From Patescibacteria group bacterium (GTDB lineage Bacteria > Patescibacteria > ABY1 > UBA10025 > JAHIVO01), in contig JAQULM010000003.1 of NCBI GenBank assembly GCA_028718605.1, positions 91,725 to 155,724 of the forward strand: a DNA stretch of 64,000 nt. Reading direction: 5' to 3'. Under the pieces are notes generated by a model, which did not search any database, was not told the DNA's origin, and saw nothing but the letters and a program-made list of their open reading frames with translations. Below, in pieces: positions 56,938-64,000 of this stretch. The position numbers and the translations under genes were made by a program. Every line of letters starts with the position of its first letter. Position 1 is the first letter of the stretch.

Positions 56938-57366
56938 ATGAAAACAAGGATCCAACGTACCATTTTCTACATGCTCGGCTGGCTTGTACTGACTATTTCA
57001 AGCGTACTCGTCCTGCCCCGGACGGTTTTCGCGCAAGATCCGAACTTCCCAGGCATGGAATTCGACCCCAAGGGTAATATCGCGAAAGCGACAAAGCTTC
57101 CGACATCGAGCCCCGAAAATATCACCGTACGGGCGATCCAGTGGGTGCTCGGTATGCTTGGCCTGGTTTCCGTCATCATGATACTGTTCGGCGGTTTTAC
57201 CTGGATGACCGCTGCTGGCAATGAAGAAAAAATTACCAAAGCAAAGGGCATACTGAAAGCGGCGATTATCGGCCTGATCATCGTCATGCTGTCGTACGCG
57301 ATTGTTGCCTTCATTTATTCCCAGACAAAAGAAATCGCGACGGACACGGTGCCGGCAGCGCCCTAG
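56938..57366 (+). CDS. VirB2/TrbC-like pilin (T4SS pilin family)
   Basis: The 142-residue protein has a signal peptide (IFYMLGWLVLTISSVLVLPRTVFAQ) cut near VFAQ, then two membrane helices (VLGMLGLVSVIMILFGGFTWMTAAG and ILKAAIIGLIIVMLSYAIVAFIY) joined by NEEKITKAK. This is the widespread conjugative-pilin-like family of this group, possibly part of surface appendages or DNA uptake. No other T4SS gene is adjacent. It has its own promoter and terminator. Confidence 0.82.
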   Translation: MKTRIQRTIFYMLGWLVLTISSVLVLPRTVFAQDPNFPGMEFDPKGNIAKATKLPTSSPENITVRAIQWVLGMLGLVSVIMILFGGFTWMTAAGNEEKITKAKGILKAAIIGLIIVMLSYAIVAFIYSQTKEIATDTVPAAP

Positions 57367-57398
57367 CAACCTTGCGCGCATCCGTGCGCCTATCGAAT

Positions 57399-57440
57399 CC
57401 AAAATTCTGCTCAAGCACATCGTGAGCAGAATTTTTGTTT
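57399..57440 (+). terminator. Intrinsic terminator of the pilin gene
   Basis: AAAATTCTGCTCA (57401-57413) pairs with TGAGCAGAATTTT (57423-57435). TGTTTTT follows. It may also act for the convergent Clp gene. Confidence 0.9.
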
Positions 57441-57459
57441 TTGCTGGCGTACTGCCTTC

Positions 57460-60222
57460 TTATATAACTTTCGCTTGCCGGATGGAAATTCTTCCGCCTT
57501 GCTCAAGCACTGCCACATCCCGCCGGCCGATCCTGCCCTGCAGGAGGTATGTCGCGAGCGCATTGTCCACTTGGTCCTGGATGGCACGCCGCAACGGCCG
57601 TGCGCCGAACACCGGATCAAATCCGAGTTCAGCCAGCTCAACTTTTGCTTCCTGCGTCGCCTCAAGCTTGATACCCTTGGTAGAAAGCCGCTTCGCCACC
57701 TGGATAAGCATGAGATCAACGATTTTCACGATATGCTCAAACGAGAGCGGCCTGAACACGATGATATTATCAAAACGGTTGAGGAGCTCAGGCCGGAAGA
57801 TAGGCCTCAGCGCCTGGTTGATAAGTTCATCCTTTATTTGGTCGAGCGGAATATTTTCCTTAATCCGGTCCTGGATCAGCGATGTACCGGCATTGGATGT
57901 CGCGATGAGAATGACATTCGTGAAATCAACCGTCCGGCCCGCAGTATCAGTCAGGCGGCCGTCATCCATCACCTGCAGGAAAACATTGAGAATATCCGGA
58001 TGGGCTTTTTCGAATTCATCCAGCAACACGAGTGAGAATGGTTGTGATCTGACTGCGTCGGTCAGATAGCCGCCACTCTCAGAACCGTGCCCGGGCGGCG
58101 CACCGATTAAACGATTAATTGAAGACTTCTCCTGATATTCAGACATATCGACCCGAATCATGGTATCCTCGGATCCGAAGTACACTTCAGCGACCGTCTT
58201 CGCGAGCTCGGTTTTACCGACGCCTGTCGGCCCGAGAAACAGGAGATTAACGATTGGCCGGCGGATATCCCGGAGCTCTGCCCGCGCGCGCCGGAGCGCC
58301 GTCGATACTGCGGTTACAGCCTCTTCCTGGTTAACCATGCGCTTATGTATATATTCTTCAAGCTTCAGAAGTTTTTCTGATTCCTTCTCCGTGAGTTTTG
58401 TCACCGGTACGTTTGTCCTCGTCGATACGACTTCGGCAACATCTTCTCCAGTAGCAATCGCATCCTTGCCTTTTTTCCGCCGGACGTAGACACCGACCTC
58501 ATCAATGATTGCAATCGATTTCTCCGGCTGGTTGCGGTCCTGGATGTACCGTTCAGCAAACATTACCGCGCGATTCAAAGCATCATACGAGAAATATACC
58601 TGGTTCTTCGCTTCAACCGCGCCGACTTTGCCTTCGAGCACCCGCACCGTGCCGTTGCGGTCGAGCTCGTCAACGGTAACATTCTGGAACACTGACGTCA
58701 GCGAACTCGATGGCTCGACATAACGGCGGAAGTCCGACGGGGTGGTCGTGGCGATGCAGTAGAAAAGTTTTTTCGCAAGAGCGCTTGCGAATATATCCGA
58801 GATGTCAAGATTTTCGGCACCCTGGGTCGAGACTCCGATCATGTTCTGGATATTATCGATGAAGAGGACAATATTTCCAGAGCGGACAACTTCATTAATG
58901 AGTTGCAACAGCACCCCCTCAAGCTCGCCCTGCCGACCGGCTGCGCCGACAAGAGATGCGACTGAAACTGAAACAAACCGCATGTCCTGCAATACTTCCG
59001 GCACCTCCTCTGCTGCCATGAGTTCAGCAATTCCCTGGACAATGCTCTTCTTGCCAACGCCCGGATTCCCAACCAGCAGGACATTTTTCCCGCCCTCCAT
59101 GATGCGCAGTGTGCCCTCGATCTCACGCTCCCGCCCGATACACGGTTCAAGGGCTCCAATCCTCGCGAGCGACGTCATGTCATTGCTGAATCGGTCCAAG
59201 AGCGGTGTTGCCTGTGATGTCATTGAGCGGTTCATCGGCCCTTTGCTTTTATAGGCTGCGCGGATCCGACGACGGTGCCACTGTTCGGATAGGCGGTGCT
59301 GAATATTAACCCACTCGACAACGTTGATGACATCATCAAGTTCAGCTTCCATGTCATACAGGATATCTCGCGACATATCGTCTACCGTAGCGACCGCGAG
59401 GAGCAGGTGCTGGACATCAACGCGTTCCTGGCGGGCATCATACGCCGCAATATATGCTCGAAGCAGTGTCTTGCGGAAATCAGCCGAGAATCTGACGTCA
59501 GCAGTGCGGGCTTGGGGGATTCGCTGGATGCTGCGTGAAATTTTCTGGACGAGCGCCTGCCCATTGAGCCCAAGCCGGCCGAGAACTACCTGCACATGCG
59601 GATACGAGAGAACGGTTCCAAAAAGATGGAGCGGCGTCACTTCAGCATGGCCGAGCTTGCGGGCAAACTGCCATGCTCGAACGACAGCCTGATGTGCGTC
59701 AATTGTATAGGCTGGCGCAATATCGATAATTTTCTTTGGATCGACTGTTTTTATTTGCTCAAAAAGTACGGACGGATCCTCAACCGTCAGGAGCGTTTCA
59801 AATTGGCGCGGCTTGACGTTACGCTCCATCAACGACTCACGCTGAAGCCGGTAGTACGCATATAGATCCGTGAGGAGCGTAATGGCGAATATCCCCATCA
59901 GACTGCTCCGAACACTGAAAAAATCCTGCGCAGAAAAGGTGCCGCTGGAAAACCGCATCATGGTAATGAAGAGCCCGATAACGCCGATAACACCGAAAAA
60001 AATGAGAAATCCATTGATGAGCATTTTCACCGCGCGCTCGATTTCTTCTTCCAATATATGGAGCGTATCGATCTTCCTGCCCCAGTACAAATAATCTCCC
60101 TCATGCCATGCATACATGCCCCGTTCACGGCAATGCTGGCATAATCGCTGGCCGTCAAAAACACTCCCCTGGCACAGGGGGCACGGGACATAGACAAATG
60201 GTTTTCCTTCTTGTTCCGGCAT
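57460..60222 (-). CDS. Membrane-anchored, zinc-ribbon Clp ATPase (ClpC/ClpB-like), degenerate first AAA domain
   Basis: 920 residues. Cys14/17/28/31 form a zinc ribbon. Two membrane helices lie at about 67-89 and 104-124. Clp N-type repeats follow (residues 170-310). AAA1 has GNPGVGKK (385-392), where the usual Thr/Ser is Lys, and Walker B VLFIDNIQ (Asn457 replaces the catalytic Glu). AAA2 is intact: GPTGVGKTELAK (664-675), LVLLDEFEKA and a normal C-terminal domain. The ATPase is therefore probably membrane-tethered and driven mainly by AAA2. No ClpP gene is near. It follows a small membrane protein gene by 12 bases. Confidence 0.88.
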   Translation of the reverse strand: MPEQEGKPFVYVPCPLCQGSVFDGQRLCQHCRERGMYAWHEGDYLYWGRKIDTLHILEEEIERAVKMLINGFLIFFGVIGVIGLFITMMRFSSGTFSAQDFFSVRSSLMGIFAITLLTDLYAYYRLQRESLMERNVKPRQFETLLTVEDPSVLFEQIKTVDPKKIIDIAPAYTIDAHQAVVRAWQFARKLGHAEVTPLHLFGTVLSYPHVQVVLGRLGLNGQALVQKISRSIQRIPQARTADVRFSADFRKTLLRAYIAAYDARQERVDVQHLLLAVATVDDMSRDILYDMEAELDDVINVVEWVNIQHRLSEQWHRRRIRAAYKSKGPMNRSMTSQATPLLDRFSNDMTSLARIGALEPCIGREREIEGTLRIMEGGKNVLLVGNPGVGKKSIVQGIAELMAAEEVPEVLQDMRFVSVSVASLVGAAGRQGELEGVLLQLINEVVRSGNIVLFIDNIQNMIGVSTQGAENLDISDIFASALAKKLFYCIATTTPSDFRRYVEPSSSLTSVFQNVTVDELDRNGTVRVLEGKVGAVEAKNQVYFSYDALNRAVMFAERYIQDRNQPEKSIAIIDEVGVYVRRKKGKDAIATGEDVAEVVSTRTNVPVTKLTEKESEKLLKLEEYIHKRMVNQEEAVTAVSTALRRARAELRDIRRPIVNLLFLGPTGVGKTELAKTVAEVYFGSEDTMIRVDMSEYQEKSSINRLIGAPPGHGSESGGYLTDAVRSQPFSLVLLDEFEKAHPDILNVFLQVMDDGRLTDTAGRTVDFTNVILIATSNAGTSLIQDRIKENIPLDQIKDELINQALRPIFRPELLNRFDNIIVFRPLSFEHIVKIVDLMLIQVAKRLSTKGIKLEATQEAKVELAELGFDPVFGARPLRRAIQDQVDNALATYLLQGRIGRRDVAVLEQGGRISIRQAKVI

Positions 60223-60234
60223 AAGGGGGTGCTG

Positions 60235-60633
60235 CTATTTTACGAATGGCCAGGGAACTCCAAACAACTGGTACAGGATATAATAAATAATGACGAGCGG
60301 GAGGATAACCCACGCGCATATGAGCAAAAACAGCACCAGAAACCAGAGTACGGTGCTCAAGAGTTTCCATACCAAGACGACACACCGCATGAAAAAACTG
60401 ATGATACGGCCTTCTTTCGTATAATCGCCGTACATCGGCTTGAACATGCTCCGAAGCCAGATGCCGAGCGCAACCCGGCGGTGGAGATGGAAATTCGCGC
60501 TCTCGCTGCAATAGCGGTAGATGCGAACAAACCCTTTCGTATACCACCAGATGGGAAAGTAAACGATATCCCACAGGATCTCGACTGCGATGTATTTCAG
60601 CGTCTGGACGAGAACATTATTTGACATGGACAT
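60235..60633 (-). CDS. Small membrane protein upstream of the Clp ATPase, 132 aa
   Basis: A hydrophobic protein with amphipathic start (QTLKYIAVEILWDIVYFPIWWYTKG) and a long C-terminal hydrophobic block (CVVLVWKLLSTVLWFLVLFLLICAWVILPLVIIYYILYQLFG). Aromatic and basic residues cluster between (FVRIYRYCSESANFHLHRRVALGIWLR). It is first in a two-gene operon and may be an adaptor or assembly partner for the membrane Clp ATPase. Function unknown. Confidence 0.72.
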   Translation of the reverse strand: MSMSNNVLVQTLKYIAVEILWDIVYFPIWWYTKGFVRIYRYCSESANFHLHRRVALGIWLRSMFKPMYGDYTKEGRIISFFMRCVVLVWKLLSTVLWFLVLFLLICAWVILPLVIIYYILYQLFGVPWPFVK

Positions 60634-60671
60634 TGATCCGGAAATTTTCTAACATTCCATCCTTCAGATTA

Positions 60672-60700
60672 ATTTTAACACATTTTTTCAATTTTGTAAA
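60672..60700 (-). promoter_or_regulatory. Promoter of the Clp operon
   Basis: Minus-strand TTTACA (60695-60700), a 17-base spacer and TAAAAT (60672-60677) with TGT in front. Confidence 0.6.
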
Positions 60701-60770
60701 GTTGCAATTAAATACAAAACAATCGAGGAAACTCGCGTCAGAGAGAACAGGCTTGCCTAATCTATCAGCC

Positions 60771-61151
60771 TTATCCCTTTGCAACCAGGGAAACTACTGT
60801 GCGGACAAGCTCTTGAAGCGAATGGTTTGCTTTTGACATGTAATGGACCGTGCCCTGTGCGACACTGCTCATTAATTCTGTTTTGGGAACGTTAGTCCAA
60901 TAAATAATCGGGATTCGCTTCCCTGCTGGTGTTTTCCTGATCTCGTGCATAACCGTCACCCCGTCAACTTTCGGCATGATAACGTCGAGCAGGATGCAAT
61001 CAGGCCGCTTCCGGCGAGCCAGCTCGATGCCCACCTTGCCATTCGCAGCCTCAAGAACGGACAATCCTGCTGCCATAAGCGCTTTCGCAATCAAGCGGCT
61101 CAGCATATGATCGTCTTCGATTACGAGTACCTTCTGCGTATGTTGTGCCAT
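60771..61151 (-). CDS. Single-domain response regulator (receiver only), second copy
   Basis: 126 residues. The phosphoacceptor Asp is in PDCILLDVIMPKVDG, acidic residues are in VLVIEDDHMLS, and the switch Thr/Ser and Lys are in IIYWTNVPKTELMS (Thr then PK). There is no output domain. It must act by protein contact, perhaps with the kinase encoded upstream, or as part of a phosphorelay. Follows another receiver gene by 12 bases. Confidence 0.9.
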   Translation of the reverse strand: MAQHTQKVLVIEDDHMLSRLIAKALMAAGLSVLEAANGKVGIELARRKRPDCILLDVIMPKVDGVTVMHEIRKTPAGKRIPIIYWTNVPKTELMSSVAQGTVHYMSKANHSLQELVRTVVSLVAKG

Positions 61152-61163
61152 ATTTATATACAG

Positions 61164-61565
61164 TTATGAGTTGAGATGATTTGCCAATGTTTCGCGAACT
61201 TTACGAACAACGTCACCGATATCCCACTCTGTTTTTACGAGGTACTCACCGATATCCCCGCTAATATTCCCATCAGTCATGACGCGGCTCAGATTGGTCA
61301 GCACGATAACAGGCACAGTGCTCCCCCATGCATCAGCACGCATTTTCCGAAGCATCGTGATGCCGTCCATTTTCGGCATAATGATATCGAGGAGGATCAA
61401 GTCGGGGTGTTCCCGCAGGGCTGTCGCGAGGCCGGTCTCCCCATTGTCTGCGTGCAACGTCCGAAACCCTTCCTTCTCAAATTTTTTTACCAGGACCCAC
61501 AGGAGGATGGAATCGTCCTCAACGACAAGTATCGTCCTGCGGTTCGATGGCTCTTTAGTTGTCAT
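61164..61565 (-). CDS. Single-domain response regulator (receiver only), first copy
   Basis: 133 residues. Acidic pair in ILVVEDDSILLWVLVKK, phosphorylated Asp in PDLILLDIIMPKMDG, switch residues in VIVLTNLSRVM where Lys is missing from the usual K-P position, so the output may be altered. No effector domain. It lies downstream of the PAS histidine kinase. Confidence 0.88.
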   Translation of the reverse strand: MTTKEPSNRRTILVVEDDSILLWVLVKKFEKEGFRTLHADNGETGLATALREHPDLILLDIIMPKMDGITMLRKMRADAWGSTVPVIVLTNLSRVMTDGNISGDIGEYLVKTEWDIGDVVRKVRETLANHLNS

Positions 61566-61697
61566 ATGCGTATGAAATTATCCATCGATTGGAAACAACC
61601 TTACTTGTTGTCCGGCAGTGAGTTTTTGATTTCCTCGATGATGAGGATTACTTTACTTGTTTTCTGAACCATACGGTATTAGAAAAATATCGTGTTC

Positions 61698-64000
61698 CTA
61701 CGAGAGCAATTTTGTCCCCTCTTTCTTCCGCATCCCTGCTTTGGGAATGGTGGCATAAAATGTCGTTCCTTTCCCCTCGGTCGAATGGAACCATACCATC
61801 CCTCCCGACTGGTCGAGGATCGCCTTGACGATATACAGGCCAAGTCCGGTGCCTTCAGAGTCGGTTACGCGCACATTATCAGCGCGGAAGAGCTTTTGAA
61901 AAATCTGGTTCTGTTGGTGCGCGGGGATTCCCATACCGGTATCAGCGACCGTTATGCAGAGCGAATCCGCCCGTACATTACGCCCGCCGAAATCATTGCC
62001 CGCCTTCGCCATCGCGAGGGCGACACGCACGGTGCCGCTCTTCAACGTATATTTCACGGCATTCGACAGGAGGTTCTGGAAAACGGTGCGCATCAGTTTC
62101 GGGTCGACATTCATGCGGGGAACCTCCTTCGCGAACGACTGCTGGATGCGCAGTTTCTTGGCAGTTATATGCGGCTTCAGCTCACCGATAACGCCCCGCA
62201 CCAGCGCTTTCATATCAGTCATCTCGGGCTCGACGATGAATGTCCCGAGCTCGAGGCGCGAAACGTTCAGGAGGGCGTTGACCAGCTCAACCATGCGCTT
62301 GTTGCCCCGGTACACCTCATCGAGATACTGGCGCTGCTCCTTGGTTATTTTCCCGGCATCGCCCGCGAGGAGCATTTCAGTGTACCAATTAATCGCCGAG
62401 AGCGGCGTGCGTAGTTGGTGCGACGCGAGGGAGACAAACTCCGTCTTCGCTCGATCAACTTCCTTCTCGCGAGTGATGTCGCGTTCAACCCCGATAAAAA
62501 ACTTAACGATGCCAGCGCCGTCGACAATCGGGGAAATCGATACTGCTGCCTCGTACGGCACACCACCCTTACGCTTATTATGGATTTCAGAAAACAATGG
62601 TTTTTTCTCGGTTTTAATCGTGCGCCAGAGCTTCTCGTAATACCGCTTGTCCATAAGACCGCCCCAGAGCTGGCCTGAACCAGCTTTCTTGCCGATTACC
62701 TCAGCCCGGGGAAACCCGGTTATGCGTTCGGCGGCGTCATTCATATACAGGACGACTCCGTCCTGGTCCGTGATGACGATATGGTCGGACGCATTATCGA
62801 CAGCCAGCTTGAACTTTTCAAGCTCGCTCGCATACTGCTGGAGCCGTACCTCGGCACGTTTCTTGTCGGTGATATCACGTGCGATGCTTGCGGCACCGAT
62901 AATCTTCGCTGCTCCATCTTTTATTGGTGATACTGAGAGTGAGATGTCGATGATCGAACCGTCTTTCCGTTTCCGTACCGTTTCATAATGATGGACTGGC
63001 TTTCCTTTCCGTATCCTGCCCAAAATAACTTTAAAATCGTTATATCGCTCCGACGGAAAGAGGAGAGAAATGGACTTCCCGAGCACCTCATCGTTTGCAT
63101 ACCCATACTGTACCTGAGCGCCATGGTTCCAGCTAATGATGGTACCGTCGAGCGTCTTGCCAATGATGGCATCATCGGAGGAATCAACGATATGCGCCAG
63201 CCTGCGTAGTGCCTCCTCGGCCCGCTTCTGCTCCGTAATATCACGCACGGTACCAATTGCGTACCACCTACCCTCAAGGTTCATGGATGAAACCGAGAGC
63301 GAAGCCGTAAACGTCGATCCGTCCTTCCGTTTCATCTGAAGCTCGTGCGTTTTTCCGACAACCCACGTACTGCCGGTTTGGAAAAAATGCTCCATGTCCT
63401 GCGTATATTTCTGTGCATCAACCAACGGGGCAACCAGTACGTGCACCTCTTTGCCGATAGCTTCTGCTGCCGAGTAGCCGAAAAGCTGCTCTGCCGCTTT
63501 ATTCCAGACGGTTACGGTACGCCTGTCGTCCATGACGATGAACGCATCGCGGACAGCAGCGATCGCAGCGGCGAGCTTACGCTCGCTCGTACGCGTTGCA
63601 TTGAGGATTGCATTCCGCCGGCGCACGATAAAAACAAGCAATGTATAGAGTACCACGATGCTGGTGAGCATGCTGACCGTGGACCCGATATCGCGCCATA
63701 TCCCTCCCCGCCATATCGAATAATCGATATCAACCCCCAACACGCCTAAAACCTGGCCGCTCGTGAGGTCAGTGATTGGGATAAAAGCAGAAACGAACGT
63801 CCCCCACTCATCCGTGTACGGCCCAACTACCTGCGCGTTGCCAGACGAAAATACATCCCTCAGTTCAGCAGGATGGTCTTCGTATGCAACGCCCGGATCA
63901 ACATGCCCATACTCATCTTCCTTGACGGAATCGGCAGTAAAAAGGACGCTCTGGCCGCGCAGTGTCATAAGGTACAGCCAGCGGTAACCCCGTGACGTGA
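61698..64000 (-). CDS. Multi-PAS sensor histidine kinase (5' end beyond window)
   Basis: The frame runs off the right edge without a start; the residues before MTLRGQSVLFTADS (RGYRWLYL) still fit the family, so the true start lies beyond 64000. An extracytoplasmic sensor region (DPGVAYEDHPAELRDVF, VGPYTDEWGTFVSAFIPITD) leads to a membrane helix (MLTSIVVLYTLLVFIV). Three PAS/PAC units follow, then HisKA (FVSLASHQLRTPLSAINW) and HATPase (NLLSNAVKYT, DTGMGIP, GTGLGLYI). The kinase is complete and probably signals to the two receivers downstream. Confidence 0.93.
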   Translation of the reverse strand, partial: TSRGYRWLYLMTLRGQSVLFTADSVKEDEYGHVDPGVAYEDHPAELRDVFSSGNAQVVGPYTDEWGTFVSAFIPITDLTSGQVLGVLGVDIDYSIWRGGIWRDIGSTVSMLTSIVVLYTLLVFIVRRRNAILNATRTSERKLAAAIAAVRDAFIVMDDRRTVTVWNKAAEQLFGYSAAEAIGKEVHVLVAPLVDAQKYTQDMEHFFQTGSTWVVGKTHELQMKRKDGSTFTASLSVSSMNLEGRWYAIGTVRDITEQKRAEEALRRLAHIVDSSDDAIIGKTLDGTIISWNHGAQVQYGYANDEVLGKSISLLFPSERYNDFKVILGRIRKGKPVHHYETVRKRKDGSIIDISLSVSPIKDGAAKIIGAASIARDITDKKRAEVRLQQYASELEKFKLAVDNASDHIVITDQDGVVLYMNDAAERITGFPRAEVIGKKAGSGQLWGGLMDKRYYEKLWRTIKTEKKPLFSEIHNKRKGGVPYEAAVSISPIVDGAGIVKFFIGVERDITREKEVDRAKTEFVSLASHQLRTPLSAINWYTEMLLAGDAGKITKEQRQYLDEVYRGNKRMVELVNALLNVSRLELGTFIVEPEMTDMKALVRGVIGELKPHITAKKLRIQQSFAKEVPRMNVDPKLMRTVFQNLLSNAVKYTLKSGTVRVALAMAKAGNDFGGRNVRADSLCITVADTGMGIPAHQQNQIFQKLFRADNVRVTDSEGTGLGLYIVKAILDQSGGMVWFHSTEGKGTTFYATIPKAGMRKKEGTKLLS

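Noticed and set aside
1..64000. tRNA, rRNA or CRISPR arrays
   Set aside because: Searched by eye for T-loop sequences (GTTCRANYC and its complement), rRNA motifs and regularly spaced repeats; none was convincing.

Overview
The window looks like a chromosomal segment of a Candidate Phyla Radiation (Patescibacteria, Parcubacteria-like) bacterium of moderate G+C. The evidence is the gene content: a membrane-anchored zinc-ribbon Clp ATPase, a VirB2/TrbC-like pilin, DciA, GatB, an alpha2-type GlyRS, a UvrD helicase fused to a RecB-like nuclease, and many short lineage-specific proteins. UGA acts as a normal stop (for example at 25927-25929), so the Gly-UGA code of Gracilibacteria does not apply. 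No rRNA, tRNA or CRISPR was recognised. Genus or class cannot be fixed from sequence reading alone.

Layout. 1-1241: end of miaA, hpf, and a small Cys-rich protein. 1323-3814: gatB and an RpoD-type sigma factor. 3982-6850: a complete dTMP operon (dCMP deaminase, dut, thyA, folA, tmk). 6874-9847: secE-nusG-rplK-(duplicated membrane protein)-rplA with a likely L1 operator. 9939-16794: a membrane protein, pheS, an EgtD-like methyltransferase, pheT and gyrB. 16901-24042: dciA, a lipoprotein M23 peptidase, orphan genes, a 2H phosphoesterase, a conserved gene broken by an in-frame stop, a PP2C-like protein and the UvrD-nuclease. 24071-28128: small orphan transcripts and two carbonic-anhydrase-type genes with a structured non-coding RNA between them. 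28268-35415: the F1Fo ATP synthase operon, with an orphan gene on the opposite strand between atpA and atpH. 35639-44922: orphans, HD hydrolase, rmuC, two tatD, cvpA, metG, and a short RNA with a sequestered ribosome binding site. 44941-50900: an accessory region with a RAYT transposase, REP-like and MITE-like palindromes, a triplicated 20-bp repeat and an AT-rich Schlafen/AlbA_2 gene. 50920-64000: rsmI, bS21, AI-2E permease, M16 peptidase, glyS, pilin, membrane Clp, and a PAS histidine kinase with two receiver-only regulators.

Two expression styles stand out. Several housekeeping genes (gatB, uvrD, rsmI, glyS and the 44922 gene) carry an extended -10 box ending exactly six bases before ATG, which predicts leaderless mRNAs. 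The small orphan genes instead have near-consensus TTGACA promoters, strong Shine-Dalgarno sites and their own intrinsic terminators, and several encode proteins with paired Cys/His clusters.

The most interesting candidates for undescribed biology are the structured RNA at 26770-26929 in the carbonic-anhydrase locus, the 43824-44087 transcript with a nested hairpin over its ribosome binding site, and the family of autonomous Cys-rich small genes.
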